From assembly GCA_015521735.1 (NCBI GenBank), contig WANQ01000010.1, positions 1 to 64,000 on the forward strand: a stretch of 64,000 nt of DNA, in the 5' to 3' direction. This DNA comes from Pyrodictiaceae archaeon (lineage in GTDB: Archaea > Thermoproteota > Thermoprotei_A > Sulfolobales > WANQ01). A model generated the notes under the pieces. It worked only from the letters and a program-made list of their open reading frames with translations, did no database searches and was not told the DNA's origin. This document shows positions 18,267-26,877 of this stretch, piece after piece. How positions within the stretch are numbered: the first letter of the stretch is position 1; each line of letters begins with the position of its first letter. A program made the translations under genes and the position numbers.

Positions 18267-18406
18267 GTAGTCGTCCTCAACGGGAAGCTAAGTGGTGGAG
18301 AGAAATATAAATGCTATCGCCTTAGCATTACTACGATACTTGTCGAATAATGTATTATAGTATTACGTAAAAATCATTGATTGGATATTTTGAGTACTAC
18401 AACTTA

Positions 18407-19366
18407 TCACCAAGTAACTCTTGTTATCCTTATAGACCTGCTAACTTGGTCTATGAGAAGCCAGTCTTCGAAGCTCATACGCCAGCCTACTGCACCAGCA
18501 TTACTTTCTACTTGTTCAGGTGACTTTGCACCAGGTATAGGTATAACTGTGGAGCTAGCCATTATAATCCAGTTTAACGCTACTTGTGCTGGTGTCTTAC
18601 CGTATTTCTCGCCAACTTTCTTTAATACTTTTACAAGCCTCCATACCTCTCTAAAGTTGTCTGGATGGAATAATGGATCTCCTGCTCTAACATCTTTAAA
18701 CTCTGGTAGATTTTCAGGTGTATATTTCCCAGTAACGGCTCCCTTAGCTAAGGGACTCCACGCTATAATGTCAATACCATGTTTTTCAGCGTATGGTATT
18801 ATCTCTTTTTCGGCATCTCTTTCAACTACATTATATCTTACTTGATTACTAACTATGTCTATAGTTGAGAGGCACTGACGTGCTGACTCCATTAGTTCTA
18901 CTGCGAAGTTACTTAAACCTATATACCTTATCTTGCCCAAGTGTACTAGTTTTTCAAGAGCTCTCATATACTCACATGTAGGGTAATTGTGCCATGCAGG
19001 AGGCCAGTGAACCTGCATTAAATCTATTACATCGACTTGTAGTCTACGTAGACTACGCTCTGTAGCTTTAAACACATCATCTCTGTTAAGGAAGTCTCCT
19101 GGAATTTTTGTTGCAATTACTATTTCGTCTCTCTTAATACCTAGCTCCCTTATAGCTCTACCAAGGAACTCCTCACTAAGGCCTCTACCATAAACCATTG
19201 CCGTATCAAAGAAGTTTATACCAAGCTCATAAGCCTTAGCTATTATTTGTTTAGCTTTCTCATACTCTACTACGCCCCACGCCTCACTAAACTGCCATGC
19301 ACCTAAACCTATTGCTGATATCTTAAGATCACTTTTACCTAGTCTACGATACTCCATACCAGCCAT
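18407..19366 (-). CDS. Aldo/keto reductase
   Basis: A 319-residue NADPH-dependent oxidoreductase with a TIM barrel. Family signatures: GLGAWQFSEAW, FFDTAMVYGRGLSEEFLG carrying the catalytic Asp and Tyr, VIATKIPG with the Lys, LMQVHWP with the His, IRYIGLSNF, AWSPLAKGAVTGKY and the NADP-binding IPIPGAKSPEQVESN. All four catalytic residues are present. The substrate is not predictable. It is a single gene, divergent from 19475. Confidence 0.92.
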   Translation of the reverse strand: MAGMEYRRLGKSDLKISAIGLGAWQFSEAWGVVEYEKAKQIIAKAYELGINFFDTAMVYGRGLSEEFLGRAIRELGIKRDEIVIATKIPGDFLNRDDVFKATERSLRRLQVDVIDLMQVHWPPAWHNYPTCEYMRALEKLVHLGKIRYIGLSNFAVELMESARQCLSTIDIVSNQVRYNVVERDAEKEIIPYAEKHGIDIIAWSPLAKGAVTGKYTPENLPEFKDVRAGDPLFHPDNFREVWRLVKVLKKVGEKYGKTPAQVALNWIIMASSTVIPIPGAKSPEQVESNAGAVGWRMSFEDWLLIDQVSRSIRITRVTW

Positions 19367-19474
19367 ACACTTACACCTAGTACTTTAACATTGTTAATAA
19401 CTATTATGTTTTACTCACAAAGCATATCTAGCCTACCAGAGCAGAGTATATCTGAAAAGGAGGTAGACTAGTCG

Positions 19475-19948
19475 ATGAGTTTAAAGACGCTAAGATTACC
19501 GCCTAGAATAAAAGTTCTAGAAGCTACAGGAGCTATAGCTGATAAACGCATCAGGAGTATAAATGAGAAACTATATGAGGTAACATCATCTGATGGTACT
19601 AGAAAGTACAAGGTTTACGTAGACTTAGATAAGAACGTAGTTTACAGCAACGATAATGGTACAAGGCTTCGAGGATACGTAGGGTATCCCATAATAGCTG
19701 TACTAATGTTAAACAACAAGCTACCGTTCAATGAGAAAATTTCTAAGGCACTAGCAGGTATTCCGTGGAAGAAGCTTAACGAGAAATACAAGAAGTACTA
19801 CATAGTTGAGAAAATAGTTAAGAATATTGCTAACAAGAAAGGAGTTACCTCTCTGGAAATAGATAGATACATCAACGAGGTATTAGGTAAGCTTAAGTCA
19901 ATGAAGCTATACTATGATGAGAACTTAGGTGAAACCATTAACCCATAG
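19475..19948 (+). CDS. Unknown 157-residue protein
   Basis: A basic soluble protein without recognised domain. It begins with LRLPPRIKVLEATGAIADKR, then a beta hairpin-rich part (KLYEVTSSDGTRKYKVYVD, NVVYSNDNGTRLRGYVGYP), then helices rich in Lys (KKLNEKYKKYYIVEKIVKNI). The amphipathic, charged make-up and the absence of cysteine or membrane segments suggest a small structural or nucleic-acid-binding protein; this is inference. AAAAGGAGGTAG before the ATG is a clear ribosome-binding site. It converges with mscS, 15 bp apart. Confidence 0.75.
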   Translation: MSLKTLRLPPRIKVLEATGAIADKRIRSINEKLYEVTSSDGTRKYKVYVDLDKNVVYSNDNGTRLRGYVGYPIIAVLMLNNKLPFNEKISKALAGIPWKKLNEKYKKYYIVEKIVKNIANKKGVTSLEIDRYINEVLGKLKSMKLYYDENLGETINP

Positions 19949-19963
19949 ATCCTGGCTTTACGC

Positions 19964-20860
19964 TTAGTCTTCTACTTCACTTGTAGTTGCTAGAGATGCA
20001 GTTAACGTTGATTCTTCTGGAGAGTGTTCTCGCATTATGACTACTCTTCTCGGGTAAGGTATCTCTACACCATATTCTTTAAACCTCTTATGTATTTCTA
20101 CTACTAGGTCGCTTTCAACAATTGGTTTAAGCCATGGAGATGTTATGTAAGCGTATAATCTTAAGTTGACGCTATTCTCACCAAACCCTGTAACAATGAC
20201 TATGGGCCTAGGTATCCTTAGCACCTTAGGGTGATCATAAGCTGCTTCAAGCATTGCCTTAATAGCTAGTTCAACATTACTTTCATAGCTTATACCAACA
20301 TCAACAACAGCTGCTATGGGTCTACTATTCCTTACCTCAACACTATAGTTAACAATATTAGAGTTTAATAATTGCTGGTTAGGTATGATTACTCTTCTAC
20401 CATCAAGAGTTACGAGACGTGTATGAGTTAACGATATATCCTCTACTCTTGCAAGCATACCGTTAAACTCTACTACATCGCCAACACGTATAGCTTGACT
20501 AAAAACTAAAACCATGCCCGCTATTATATGGCCTAAACTACTTTGAGCAGCTAAACCGAAGATAACTGTTATTGCACCTGCCGCATAAGCCAATAGCATA
20601 CTTGCTTGTCCTATCTCCGGGTAGAATATCTTCACTACATTGAATATTAGTATGCTAACTATTATTGCTGCAGAAACATTGATTAGTATGCTTAGCATTG
20701 AAGCTATTGAAGGCTTATACGGGCCTATTCTACCAATTATTACAGATTTAAGTAGCTTAGCCACATAGTACACGAGTACCATTCCAGCAACATACAATAG
20801 TATCAATAACACCATGTTATCGTCAAGTACAATCATAGTATACTTCAACCCTCCACTCAT
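19964..20860 (-). CDS. MscS-family mechanosensitive ion channel
   Basis: A 298-residue membrane protein. There are about three N-terminal hydrophobic segments (residues about 12-35, 45-68, 80-110). The pore helix region is GLAAQSSLGHIIAGMVLVFS, followed by the cytoplasmic beta domain with VGDVVEFNGMLARVEDISL, RRVIIPNQQLLNSNIVNYS, and the C-terminal alpha/beta part ending FKEYGVEIPYPRRVV. This order is diagnostic of small MscS channels, which release solutes on osmotic downshock. Single-gene unit, divergent from the HAD phosphatase. Confidence 0.93.
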   Translation of the reverse strand: MSGGLKYTMIVLDDNMVLLILLYVAGMVLVYYVAKLLKSVIIGRIGPYKPSIASMLSILINVSAAIIVSILIFNVVKIFYPEIGQASMLLAYAAGAITVIFGLAAQSSLGHIIAGMVLVFSQAIRVGDVVEFNGMLARVEDISLTHTRLVTLDGRRVIIPNQQLLNSNIVNYSVEVRNSRPIAAVVDVGISYESNVELAIKAMLEAAYDHPKVLRIPRPIVIVTGFGENSVNLRLYAYITSPWLKPIVESDLVVEIHKRFKEYGVEIPYPRRVVIMREHSPEESTLTASLATTSEVED

Positions 20861-20961
20861 ACCCTACGTAAAATAAATATAGCTCTAAGTAAGGCTACTT
20901 AAACCACAGCACACATAGCCAATTAGAGCATTATATGTGAAATCTAGTATACGGTGATACC

Positions 20962-21717
20962 TTGGATGCCGGCATAATGGTTAAGCTAGCTGGGGTAGAA
21001 GTAGTAGCTACGGATGTTGATGGCACACTAACTATTTCTAGAAGTAACTATAGAATAGATGTTGAAGCGTTAAATGCTATTCAGCTACTAGAAGATCATG
21101 GAATAAAAGTAATACTTGTATCAGGTAATGCCTTACCTGTTGTAAGAGGTTTAGCAAGATACCTTGGTGCTACGGGACCCGTTGTAGCAGAAAACGGGTG
21201 TATTATAGGGTATAGAAACGAGGTCATCAAAGTATGTAGAAGGTCTACTAGAGAAGTGTTAGAGGAGATTTTAAGAGTCTTCGGAGAAGTACTTGAAGAA
21301 TCATGGCAGAACCCTTATAGGGAATACGATTACGCGCTAAGATTAAAGGAGAATAATACTCCTGAGCAACAGCGGAAGATTGTAGAAGTAATACAAGAAT
21401 ATATTTTAAGCAAAGGGTATACTTGGGTAAAAGTGGTTCCATCAGGGTTTGCTATACATATTAAACCAGTGGAGTCAGATAAGGGTAAGGGGTTAATCAA
21501 GGCTTTAGAGTTGATAAACGTGGATCCTAGTAGAGTTGTTGGGATAGGTGATGGAATAAACGATTTAGAATTACTGGAGGCAACAGGGATCTCAGCTACA
21601 GTATCGAATGCTGATAAGCCATTAATGGATAAAGTAGATATAGTATTACCTAAGCCTAGTGGGAAGGGTTTTGCTGAACTAGTTAAATTAATACTAAAAG
21701 CTAAGAAACTAATCTAA
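20962..21717 (+). CDS. Phosphoglycolate phosphatase, archaeal HAD type
   Basis: A 251-residue HAD-superfamily Cof/TA0175-type phosphatase. Motif I is ATDVDGTLT with the nucleophile Asp near 19, motif II VSGNA, motif III Lys in SDKGKGLIKAL, and motif IV IGDGINDLELLEA. The short cap (about residues 85-175) matches archaeal phosphoglycolate phosphatase. TTG at 20962 is the start supported by GGTGA just upstream; ATG at 20977 is an in-frame alternative. A long hairpin follows the stop directly. 2-Phosphoglycolate arises from oxygenation by RuBisCO or from DNA repair; other small phosphoesters are possible substrates. Confidence 0.88.
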   Translation: MDAGIMVKLAGVEVVATDVDGTLTISRSNYRIDVEALNAIQLLEDHGIKVILVSGNALPVVRGLARYLGATGPVVAENGCIIGYRNEVIKVCRRSTREVLEEILRVFGEVLEESWQNPYREYDYALRLKENNTPEQQRKIVEVIQEYILSKGYTWVKVVPSGFAIHIKPVESDKGKGLIKALELINVDPSRVVGIGDGINDLELLEATGISATVSNADKPLMDKVDIVLPKPSGKGFAELVKLILKAKKLI

Positions 21718-21757
21718 ATACTAGGAGGGGATGAAGAACATCCCGACCTATTAGTAT
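21718..21757 (+). other. Long hairpin directly after the phosphatase stop
   Basis: ATACTA (21718-21723) pairs with TAGTAT (21752-21757), GG with CC (21747-21748), and GGGATG (21728-21733) with CATCCC (21739-21744) around an AAGAA loop. A 2x2 internal loop (AG against GA) and a TAT bulge interrupt the stem. It begins at the first base after the stop codon. It is probably a 3'-UTR structure affecting termination or mRNA stability; there is no T-run after it. Confidence 0.45.
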
Positions 21758-21818
21758 CAGAGCTTTAATGCTATGAAGAAGCGGTGGCTATCAGACCCAT
21801 ATTTATCTAAAACAGGTT

Positions 21819-22856
21819 CTAGTCTATGTTCTTGAAAGAGTCTTCAATTACTACTGATAGTAGTTTTATTAGCATGTCAACATCATTTAAGTTAATCATT
21901 TCTGTTGTACTATGAGTATACTTTACTGGTACTCCAAGAGATACCGCATAGACATTAACTCTTTGAAAAGCCGCCATATCGGTTCCACCACCAGCTGAAG
22001 CTGGCTGTAATGGTATGGAGTGTTCTCGTGCTAGGTTTACAATGTACTTAGCTATTCTAGGATTCATTATGCCTGCATTATCTACTACTCTTAAAGTAGG
22101 CCCCTTACCTGGCTTTAAGCCTCCTGTTATTACAGGGTTACAGCAAGTTGTTGTATCTACTGCTATCATGTAGTTAGGCTTTAATGTATGTGCTAGAGCT
22201 AAGGCTCCTCTAAGACCTACTTCTTCTTGCACAGTCCATGCAAGGTAGATCTTAGCTCTAGGTCTAATACTGCCTTCATATATTTTACGAGCTAGCTCTA
22301 CTAGTACTGCACATCCGAAGCGGTCATCGATTGACCTAGTAGCTATGATGTCGCCTTTACCTAGGATACTCCAGGGTTTATAGAATGTAACTGGATCAAG
22401 TACTTCTATACCTAGTTCTCTAGCTTCCTCAGCACTATCTACGCCTACATCAATGTATAGCTCATTCCACGGTACAACTTTAAGTTCTTTTTCTAGTCTT
22501 AAGTGTGGTGGTGTTAGCCCTATAACTCCTTGTACATCACCTTTACTTGTATGAATTACTACATGTTGACTGGGCAATATTCTATCGTCTATTCCACCTA
22601 TTTTCCTAAAACGTATCTTGCCGTCATCATCAATATTTGTTACAAGTAGTCCTAGCTCATCCATGTGTGCTGCTAATAGTATACTTTTCTCACCTTCTCC
22701 TAACTCTAATACAAGGTTTCCTATGGGGTCAATCCATGTTTTACCATAACTCTTTATAGAAGACCTTATTGATTCTCTAACCTTATCTTCAAAACCTGAA
22801 ACACCAGGAACATTAACTAGTTTTCTTAATATTTCAGTAAACATTGTGTCCACCAC
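21819..22856 (-). CDS. M42-family metallo-aminopeptidase (TET-like)
   Basis: A 345-residue cytosolic zinc/cobalt aminopeptidase. Metal ligands and catalytic residues are visible: LAAHMDELGLLV (His, Asp), SIDDRFGCAVLVEL (bridging Asp), TVQEEVGLRGA (catalytic and ligand Glu), AVDTTTC (Asp) and YTHSTTEMINLND (His). Archaeal members form dodecameric tetrahedra that trim peptides after the proteasome. The annotated start is GTG at 22856; the in-frame ATG four codons later (MFTEILRK) is equally likely. It is not overlapped with neighbours. Confidence 0.93.
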   Translation of the reverse strand: MVDTMFTEILRKLVNVPGVSGFEDKVRESIRSSIKSYGKTWIDPIGNLVLELGEGEKSILLAAHMDELGLLVTNIDDDGKIRFRKIGGIDDRILPSQHVVIHTSKGDVQGVIGLTPPHLRLEKELKVVPWNELYIDVGVDSAEEARELGIEVLDPVTFYKPWSILGKGDIIATRSIDDRFGCAVLVELARKIYEGSIRPRAKIYLAWTVQEEVGLRGALALAHTLKPNYMIAVDTTTCCNPVITGGLKPGKGPTLRVVDNAGIMNPRIAKYIVNLAREHSIPLQPASAGGGTDMAAFQRVNVYAVSLGVPVKYTHSTTEMINLNDVDMLIKLLSVVIEDSFKNID

Positions 22857-22934
22857 AAACCTTGCCTAATGGTTTTAGTATGTTATCCCTAGTTCTAGGA
22901 GTATAGCATCTAATACTCTTTAAGTTTTAGACAC

Positions 22935-23207
22935 TTAGCTAGAACGTAACATTAGTGTACGTGAGAAGAAGAGGAAAGCTATTAGGAATAATATTATTGA
23001 AGCTACGAACTTAGCTAGCGTGAACCCATAGAATACTATATCTGCTAAACTCAGTATCCCAGACGTAAATGCTAGAACGCTTAGTACAGCATAGATATTT
23101 GTTAGCCTAGGCCTACTTGAAGTATACGTTGATCTTACTAAGGCTATCATTGTTAATCCAAGTATTACTCCACCTATGAGCCCTATTAATGGTAGAGTAT
23201 AGGTCAT
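22935..23207 (-). CDS. Small three-helix membrane protein, unknown
   Basis: A 90-residue hydrophobic protein with three predicted transmembrane segments (about 5-25, 38-58 and 62-85) and a short basic tail. No family recognised. Its start overlaps the end of the upstream amidohydrolase-like gene by 4 bp, so it is translationally coupled to it and is probably part of the same unit. Confidence 0.7.
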   Translation of the reverse strand: MTYTLPLIGLIGGVILGLTMIALVRSTYTSSRPRLTNIYAVLSVLAFTSGILSLADIVFYGFTLAKFVASIILFLIAFLFFSRTLMLRSS

Positions 23208-24292
23208 TGCCTATGCCTTAACCTCCCATAGTATTCTTCTACTGTACTAGAGAGTCTTTCCTTAGCTTTATATATCTTTTCGTATCCAACATTTAAGGGT
23301 TCACCCATATCTAATATTGTTTCACCATCAACTATTACTGTTTCAACTCTACCGCTAAGCGACATAATGTACTCGTAGTAGACGTCATGATCTATTGGAT
23401 TAGGTGGCCATCCAGGAGGCTCACTAGTGTTTAGTATTACTAGGTCAGCTTTATAGCCCTTGCTCAAGGATCCTATCTTGTCTAGACCCATAGCTTTAGC
23501 CGTAATTAGTGAAGAATGTTTTAAGGCTTCCTTAAACCCTACATTATGTTTACTAGCTAGGGTTAAAGCTAAGTCAAACATACTATATTTTAATGAGACT
23601 CCTAGTGCTAAGCCACAACCCTTAACCCATCTATCTAGTGCTAACACCGTAATTATCGTGTGATTAGGTGATACTATTGTTGGTGGATCAACATATATAG
23701 TGGCACCTGCTATCATTTTACCTGGCTTTGAAACTATTCTGTCCTTCCCAAATTCATTAGCATATCTTCTTGCATCAACAGGTGACTCTACGAGGACGTA
23801 TACTTTAACTCTATTATCTTTCCCATCCCATTCTTTCATATAAAGTTCTAAGTTATTTACATACGGGTCTACTAGTACTAGTACCCTTAAACCTATGTCG
23901 TAGAGTGCTCTAACCACTTGGTCTAAGTTGTACTGGTCTAGTACACCTACAGTTGTAACACCGTGCTTAAGTAGCTCGTATCCTGCTAGAATACTAGCAC
24001 TATATACATCGTCTCTACTAAGTACTTGTACAACCTCATGAGGCTTAACCAAGCCCGATACAAGTAGTACTCTAAAAGGATACAAGCTTACCCAAGTAAT
24101 AGGTGAAATAGTACCTGGCAACACTATTTTATCTTTAGCATTAACATGTAGCTCTGCTACCTCATGTTCTTCGCTAACATCACCCTCACCCACATACTCA
24201 ATCATATCGTCTTTGACGTAAACATAGCCCCTAATGGGTGCTAAATCCTCGCCTACCAGTATTATACCGTTACGGACTAGTACTCTAACCAT
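23204..24292 (-). CDS. Amidohydrolase-like protein lacking the metal ligands (probable pseudoenzyme)
   Basis: A 362-residue member of the amidohydrolase superfamily (ATZ/TRZ, cytosine-deaminase-like group) by its ends: the N-terminal composite beta domain (RNGIILVGEDLAPIRGYVYV, DKIVLPGTIS) and the C-terminal AKAMGLDKIGSLSKGYKADL plus VETVIVDGETI. Active family members have an H-x-H after the PGxxxxH start, later His residues and a GTD Asp. Here the first site reads PGTISPITWVSL with no H-x-H, and the late site reads LALGVSLKYS with no GTD. It is also shorter than typical members. The fold seems kept but hydrolysis is unlikely. It is translationally coupled to the small membrane protein at 22935-23207. 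Confidence 0.8.
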   Translation of the reverse strand: MVRVLVRNGIILVGEDLAPIRGYVYVKDDMIEYVGEGDVSEEHEVAELHVNAKDKIVLPGTISPITWVSLYPFRVLLVSGLVKPHEVVQVLSRDDVYSASILAGYELLKHGVTTVGVLDQYNLDQVVRALYDIGLRVLVLVDPYVNNLELYMKEWDGKDNRVKVYVLVESPVDARRYANEFGKDRIVSKPGKMIAGATIYVDPPTIVSPNHTIITVLALDRWVKGCGLALGVSLKYSMFDLALTLASKHNVGFKEALKHSSLITAKAMGLDKIGSLSKGYKADLVILNTSEPPGWPPNPIDHDVYYEYIMSLSGRVETVIVDGETILDMGEPLNVGYEKIYKAKERLSSTVEEYYGRLRHRQ

Positions 24293-24362
24293 AGGTAATT
24301 CAACTCTTACCTTTTACCTAGATTACAAGTTTCTAGCAAAGGGTTATTAAGTTAAGGATAAC

Positions 24363-24914
24363 ATGGTTTATTTTGGCGAAGAATTAATGGTTAAGGAGCC
24401 AGTTCTCAAGTGTATGTATAGGCGTTTATCTAAGGTCCTCGGCTATAAGGGGTTCATAGGGATAATACTAGGTGATAGAAGGGAGTTATTTAAAATAATG
24501 TTAACATTTAGAAGCGATGTGCCTGGAGGTAGGGTTGCAGAACTCCACGTAGTCTTGGATAGGTATTTAGAGCTTAAACCGTATAGTTTGACTTGTATTG
24601 TAGGATACTATACTAATTGTATTCTGAAGAGACAAGAAGACTTGTTTAAAGAAATTAGCCAATACATAGTATTGGACAAGTACCTTGTAGGTAGGAATGA
24701 GGTTGCATGGCTTATCTATGACATAGCTTCGCATCAATTAATAGTAGACGCTGATCTATGGAATGATGAAGTACTAGTTAATCGTTGCCAATTCATAGAC
24801 CCATCATATGTTGTTGGCTTAAGAAACTATTTATTAGCACATCATGTTAGCCTAGGAGAACTCCTTAATAAAGTAAAAAACATTACTGTTAGAGTAGAAG
24901 CTCATGAATACTAG
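24363..24914 (+). CDS. Unknown 183-residue protein
   Basis: A soluble protein of alpha/beta composition that I do not recognise. Blocks visible: GYKGFIGIILGDRRELFKIM, GGRVAELHVVLDRYLELK, then LVGRNEVAWLIYDIASHQLI and a helical end. The D-x-D/E pairs are not in a recognisable nucleotidyltransferase motif. Its 3' end overlaps the convergent PfkB kinase gene by 4 bp. A second in-frame ATG at 24387 fits the distance from the AT element GTTATTAAGTTAAG slightly better than the first. Confidence 0.7.
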   Translation: MVYFGEELMVKEPVLKCMYRRLSKVLGYKGFIGIILGDRRELFKIMLTFRSDVPGGRVAELHVVLDRYLELKPYSLTCIVGYYTNCILKRQEDLFKEISQYIVLDKYLVGRNEVAWLIYDIASHQLIVDADLWNDEVLVNRCQFIDPSYVVGLRNYLLAHHVSLGELLNKVKNITVRVEAHEY

Positions 24915-25843
24915 CCTATCTTCTCGGTCTTTAGCGTGAATCTTAGTTTACCTAGTATTAGGTCTACTTCAAGTCTACTTGGAGCACCTAGACTACCATG
25001 TCTTGTAACCTTTATTCCTGCTGCTACTACTCCTGCCCTAACAGCTTCATGGTAATCATTTGTCTCTAGGAAGTAGGTGTTGAAGGCTGCATCAAATACA
25101 TCGCCAGCACCTACGGTATCAACTACTTTACCTGGCCTATACGCTTCTATCCTTATAATGTCTCTTGATGTTACAAGTGTTGCTCCTCTGCCTCCCATTT
25201 TTATTGCTATTGCTTCAAGTCTTCCCCTTAACAAGGTCTTTGATAATGGCATGTTCAATGCCTTAAATTCTCTCTCATTTAATAATAGGTGGTTTATCTT
25301 GGGAATTATCTGTGTTAGCTTATCTGGTTTATCTACTGCTTTACGGCCTGGATCATATGATATTATTAACTGTTTATGTGTTTCACTAAGTTTATCTATT
25401 AGTGATACAGTGAACTCGGGGTCTAGTCCAGCTACATGTACTATGTCGGGGTTTTCGTAGCTTACTAGTTCAACTATATAGTCTATGGATAAGGCTTTGT
25501 TTGCTCCAGTATATGATGCCATAGCATACTTACCATCGGGTAGTGAGAGTACAACAACTGTACCTGGTCCTCCACCGCTACGGCAAAGCCTTGATGCATC
25601 AACTCCTACTGAAGCAAGCATTTCCACTAGTACTCTTGAAAATGGGTCTACACCTGTACAAGCAGCTAATACTGCGTTATGACCTAGTTTTGAGACAGCT
25701 ATTGCGTAATTAGTTGCTGAGCCACCTATACTTATAAATGAGTCTCTACCGAAGACTCTATCTTCTACTCCAGGTAGTCGGTCAACATAGAGTATTATGT
25801 CTAAGTTAAGTCTACCCGTTGATAGATGAGTAAATCTCGACAT
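24911..25843 (-). CDS. PfkB-family sugar/nucleoside kinase
   Basis: A 310-residue ribokinase-fold kinase. The N-terminal FISIGGSATNYAIAVSKLG holds the GG substrate motif, and the C-terminal DTVGAGDVFDAAF holds the anion hole and catalytic Asp. It lies 16 bp downstream of a nucleoside phosphorylase on the same strand, so the two form an operon. In Thermococcus a PfkB kinase phosphorylates ribose-1-phosphate to ribose-1,5-bisphosphate using ADP; this gene's position makes that a good hypothesis, but ribose, adenosine, other nucleosides or fructose-type sugars are also used by the family. Which phosphate donor it uses cannot be read from the motifs. Confidence 0.9.
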   Translation of the reverse strand: MSRFTHLSTGRLNLDIILYVDRLPGVEDRVFGRDSFISIGGSATNYAIAVSKLGHNAVLAACTGVDPFSRVLVEMLASVGVDASRLCRSGGGPGTVVVLSLPDGKYAMASYTGANKALSIDYIVELVSYENPDIVHVAGLDPEFTVSLIDKLSETHKQLIISYDPGRKAVDKPDKLTQIIPKINHLLLNEREFKALNMPLSKTLLRGRLEAIAIKMGGRGATLVTSRDIIRIEAYRPGKVVDTVGAGDVFDAAFNTYFLETNDYHEAVRAGVVAAGIKVTRHGSLGAPSRLEVDLILGKLRFTLKTEKIG

Positions 25844-25859
25844 AACTGTTTCACCAAGC

Positions 25860-26708
25860 CTATTTCTTGTACAGTATTAGTCTTGGATAGAAGTATTTCT
25901 TACCATACCTATTCTTAATTTCATCCCATTCATAGAGAATTCTCACTGCCTCATTAGCAACTTTTATTGCATCTTCCTCACCAGCACCAGCTACCATTTC
26001 ACCTGTTACCCTATTTGCAATAACAGCTGTTACCATACCAGCTCTAACACCATATATGTTGGCTAACGTGAAGAGAGTTGCAGACTCCATTTCAAAGTTT
26101 AATACTCTTGCTGCTTGTAGATCTGGAATAATGTTTTTCATCCAGCTCTGCATATAGCCCTTATACCCTGGCCTGCCCTGTCCCGTATAGAAGCTATCAG
26201 TACTAGCAGTAATACCTACATGGTATCTTACACCTAAGGTTTCAGCTGCCTCTATCAGAGCTAACACTACTTCAGGGGATGCTGCTGCAGGATATTCTGG
26301 TATAACGTATTGCTTACTTGTACCTTCTAGTCTTACACTAGCATAGGTTATTATTATGTCTCCTACCTTTATATCCCTCTGTATAGCACCCGTAGTACCT
26401 ACTCTAATGAATGTGTGAGCACCTATCCTCAATAGTTCTTCAACAGCTATAGCTGTTGAGGGACCACCTATACCAGTTGACGTAGCGGATATAGGTACAC
26501 CTTTATACTTTCCAGTATACGTATTGTATTCGCGATGCCTAGCTACGTGTCTAGCCTCATCCCAGTATTTAGCTATTTTTGGAACCCTATCAGGGTCGCC
26601 TGGTAAAAGCACGTAGGGGGCTACATCACCAGGTTTAAGCATTATGTGATACTGTAATCCCTCCTCAGTTTCGGGTATATCAGCTGATTTAAGCTTCATA
26701 GACTTCAT
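25860..26708 (-). CDS. Nucleoside phosphorylase, uridine phosphorylase-like
   Basis: A 282-residue member of the hexameric PNP/UDP family. Phosphate-binding residues are present in YVLLPGDPDRVPKIA and IRVGTTGAIQ; the ribose-binding Glu is in FEMESATLFTLA; base-site residues lie in VIANRVTGE, which resembles uridine phosphorylases. It splits nucleosides with phosphate into base and ribose-1-phosphate. It is the first gene of a two-gene unit with the PfkB kinase. An inverted repeat at 26726-26749 overlaps the expected promoter position. A diverged paralogue is at 46622-47455. Confidence 0.93.
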   Translation of the reverse strand: MKSMKLKSADIPETEEGLQYHIMLKPGDVAPYVLLPGDPDRVPKIAKYWDEARHVARHREYNTYTGKYKGVPISATSTGIGGPSTAIAVEELLRIGAHTFIRVGTTGAIQRDIKVGDIIITYASVRLEGTSKQYVIPEYPAAASPEVVLALIEAAETLGVRYHVGITASTDSFYTGQGRPGYKGYMQSWMKNIIPDLQAARVLNFEMESATLFTLANIYGVRAGMVTAVIANRVTGEMVAGAGEEDAIKVANEAVRILYEWDEIKNRYGKKYFYPRLILYKK

Positions 26709-26725
26709 ATGCGTTAACCCTCACA

Positions 26726-26749
26726 TACTAGTGCATGTATGTACTAGTA
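26726..26749. promoter_or_regulatory. Inverted repeat upstream of the nucleoside phosphorylase
   Basis: TACTAGT (26726-26732) and ACTAGTA (26743-26749) form a perfect inverted repeat around a 10-nt centre, 18-41 bp before the start at 26708. That places it over the TATA/initiator region of the minus-strand promoter, where archaeal repressors commonly bind. No cognate regulator can be named. Confidence 0.35.
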
Positions 26750-26877
26750 GACGGGTGGTCTTAGAATTAGGCGTAGTAGCTAATAAGCTCCTCCTACATG
26801 AGTAATAGTTATCGGTAAGGTGGAGTAAGCTGGCTTTACTAAGGATTATTAATGGTAGGAGTAGACTCATAGAAGCT

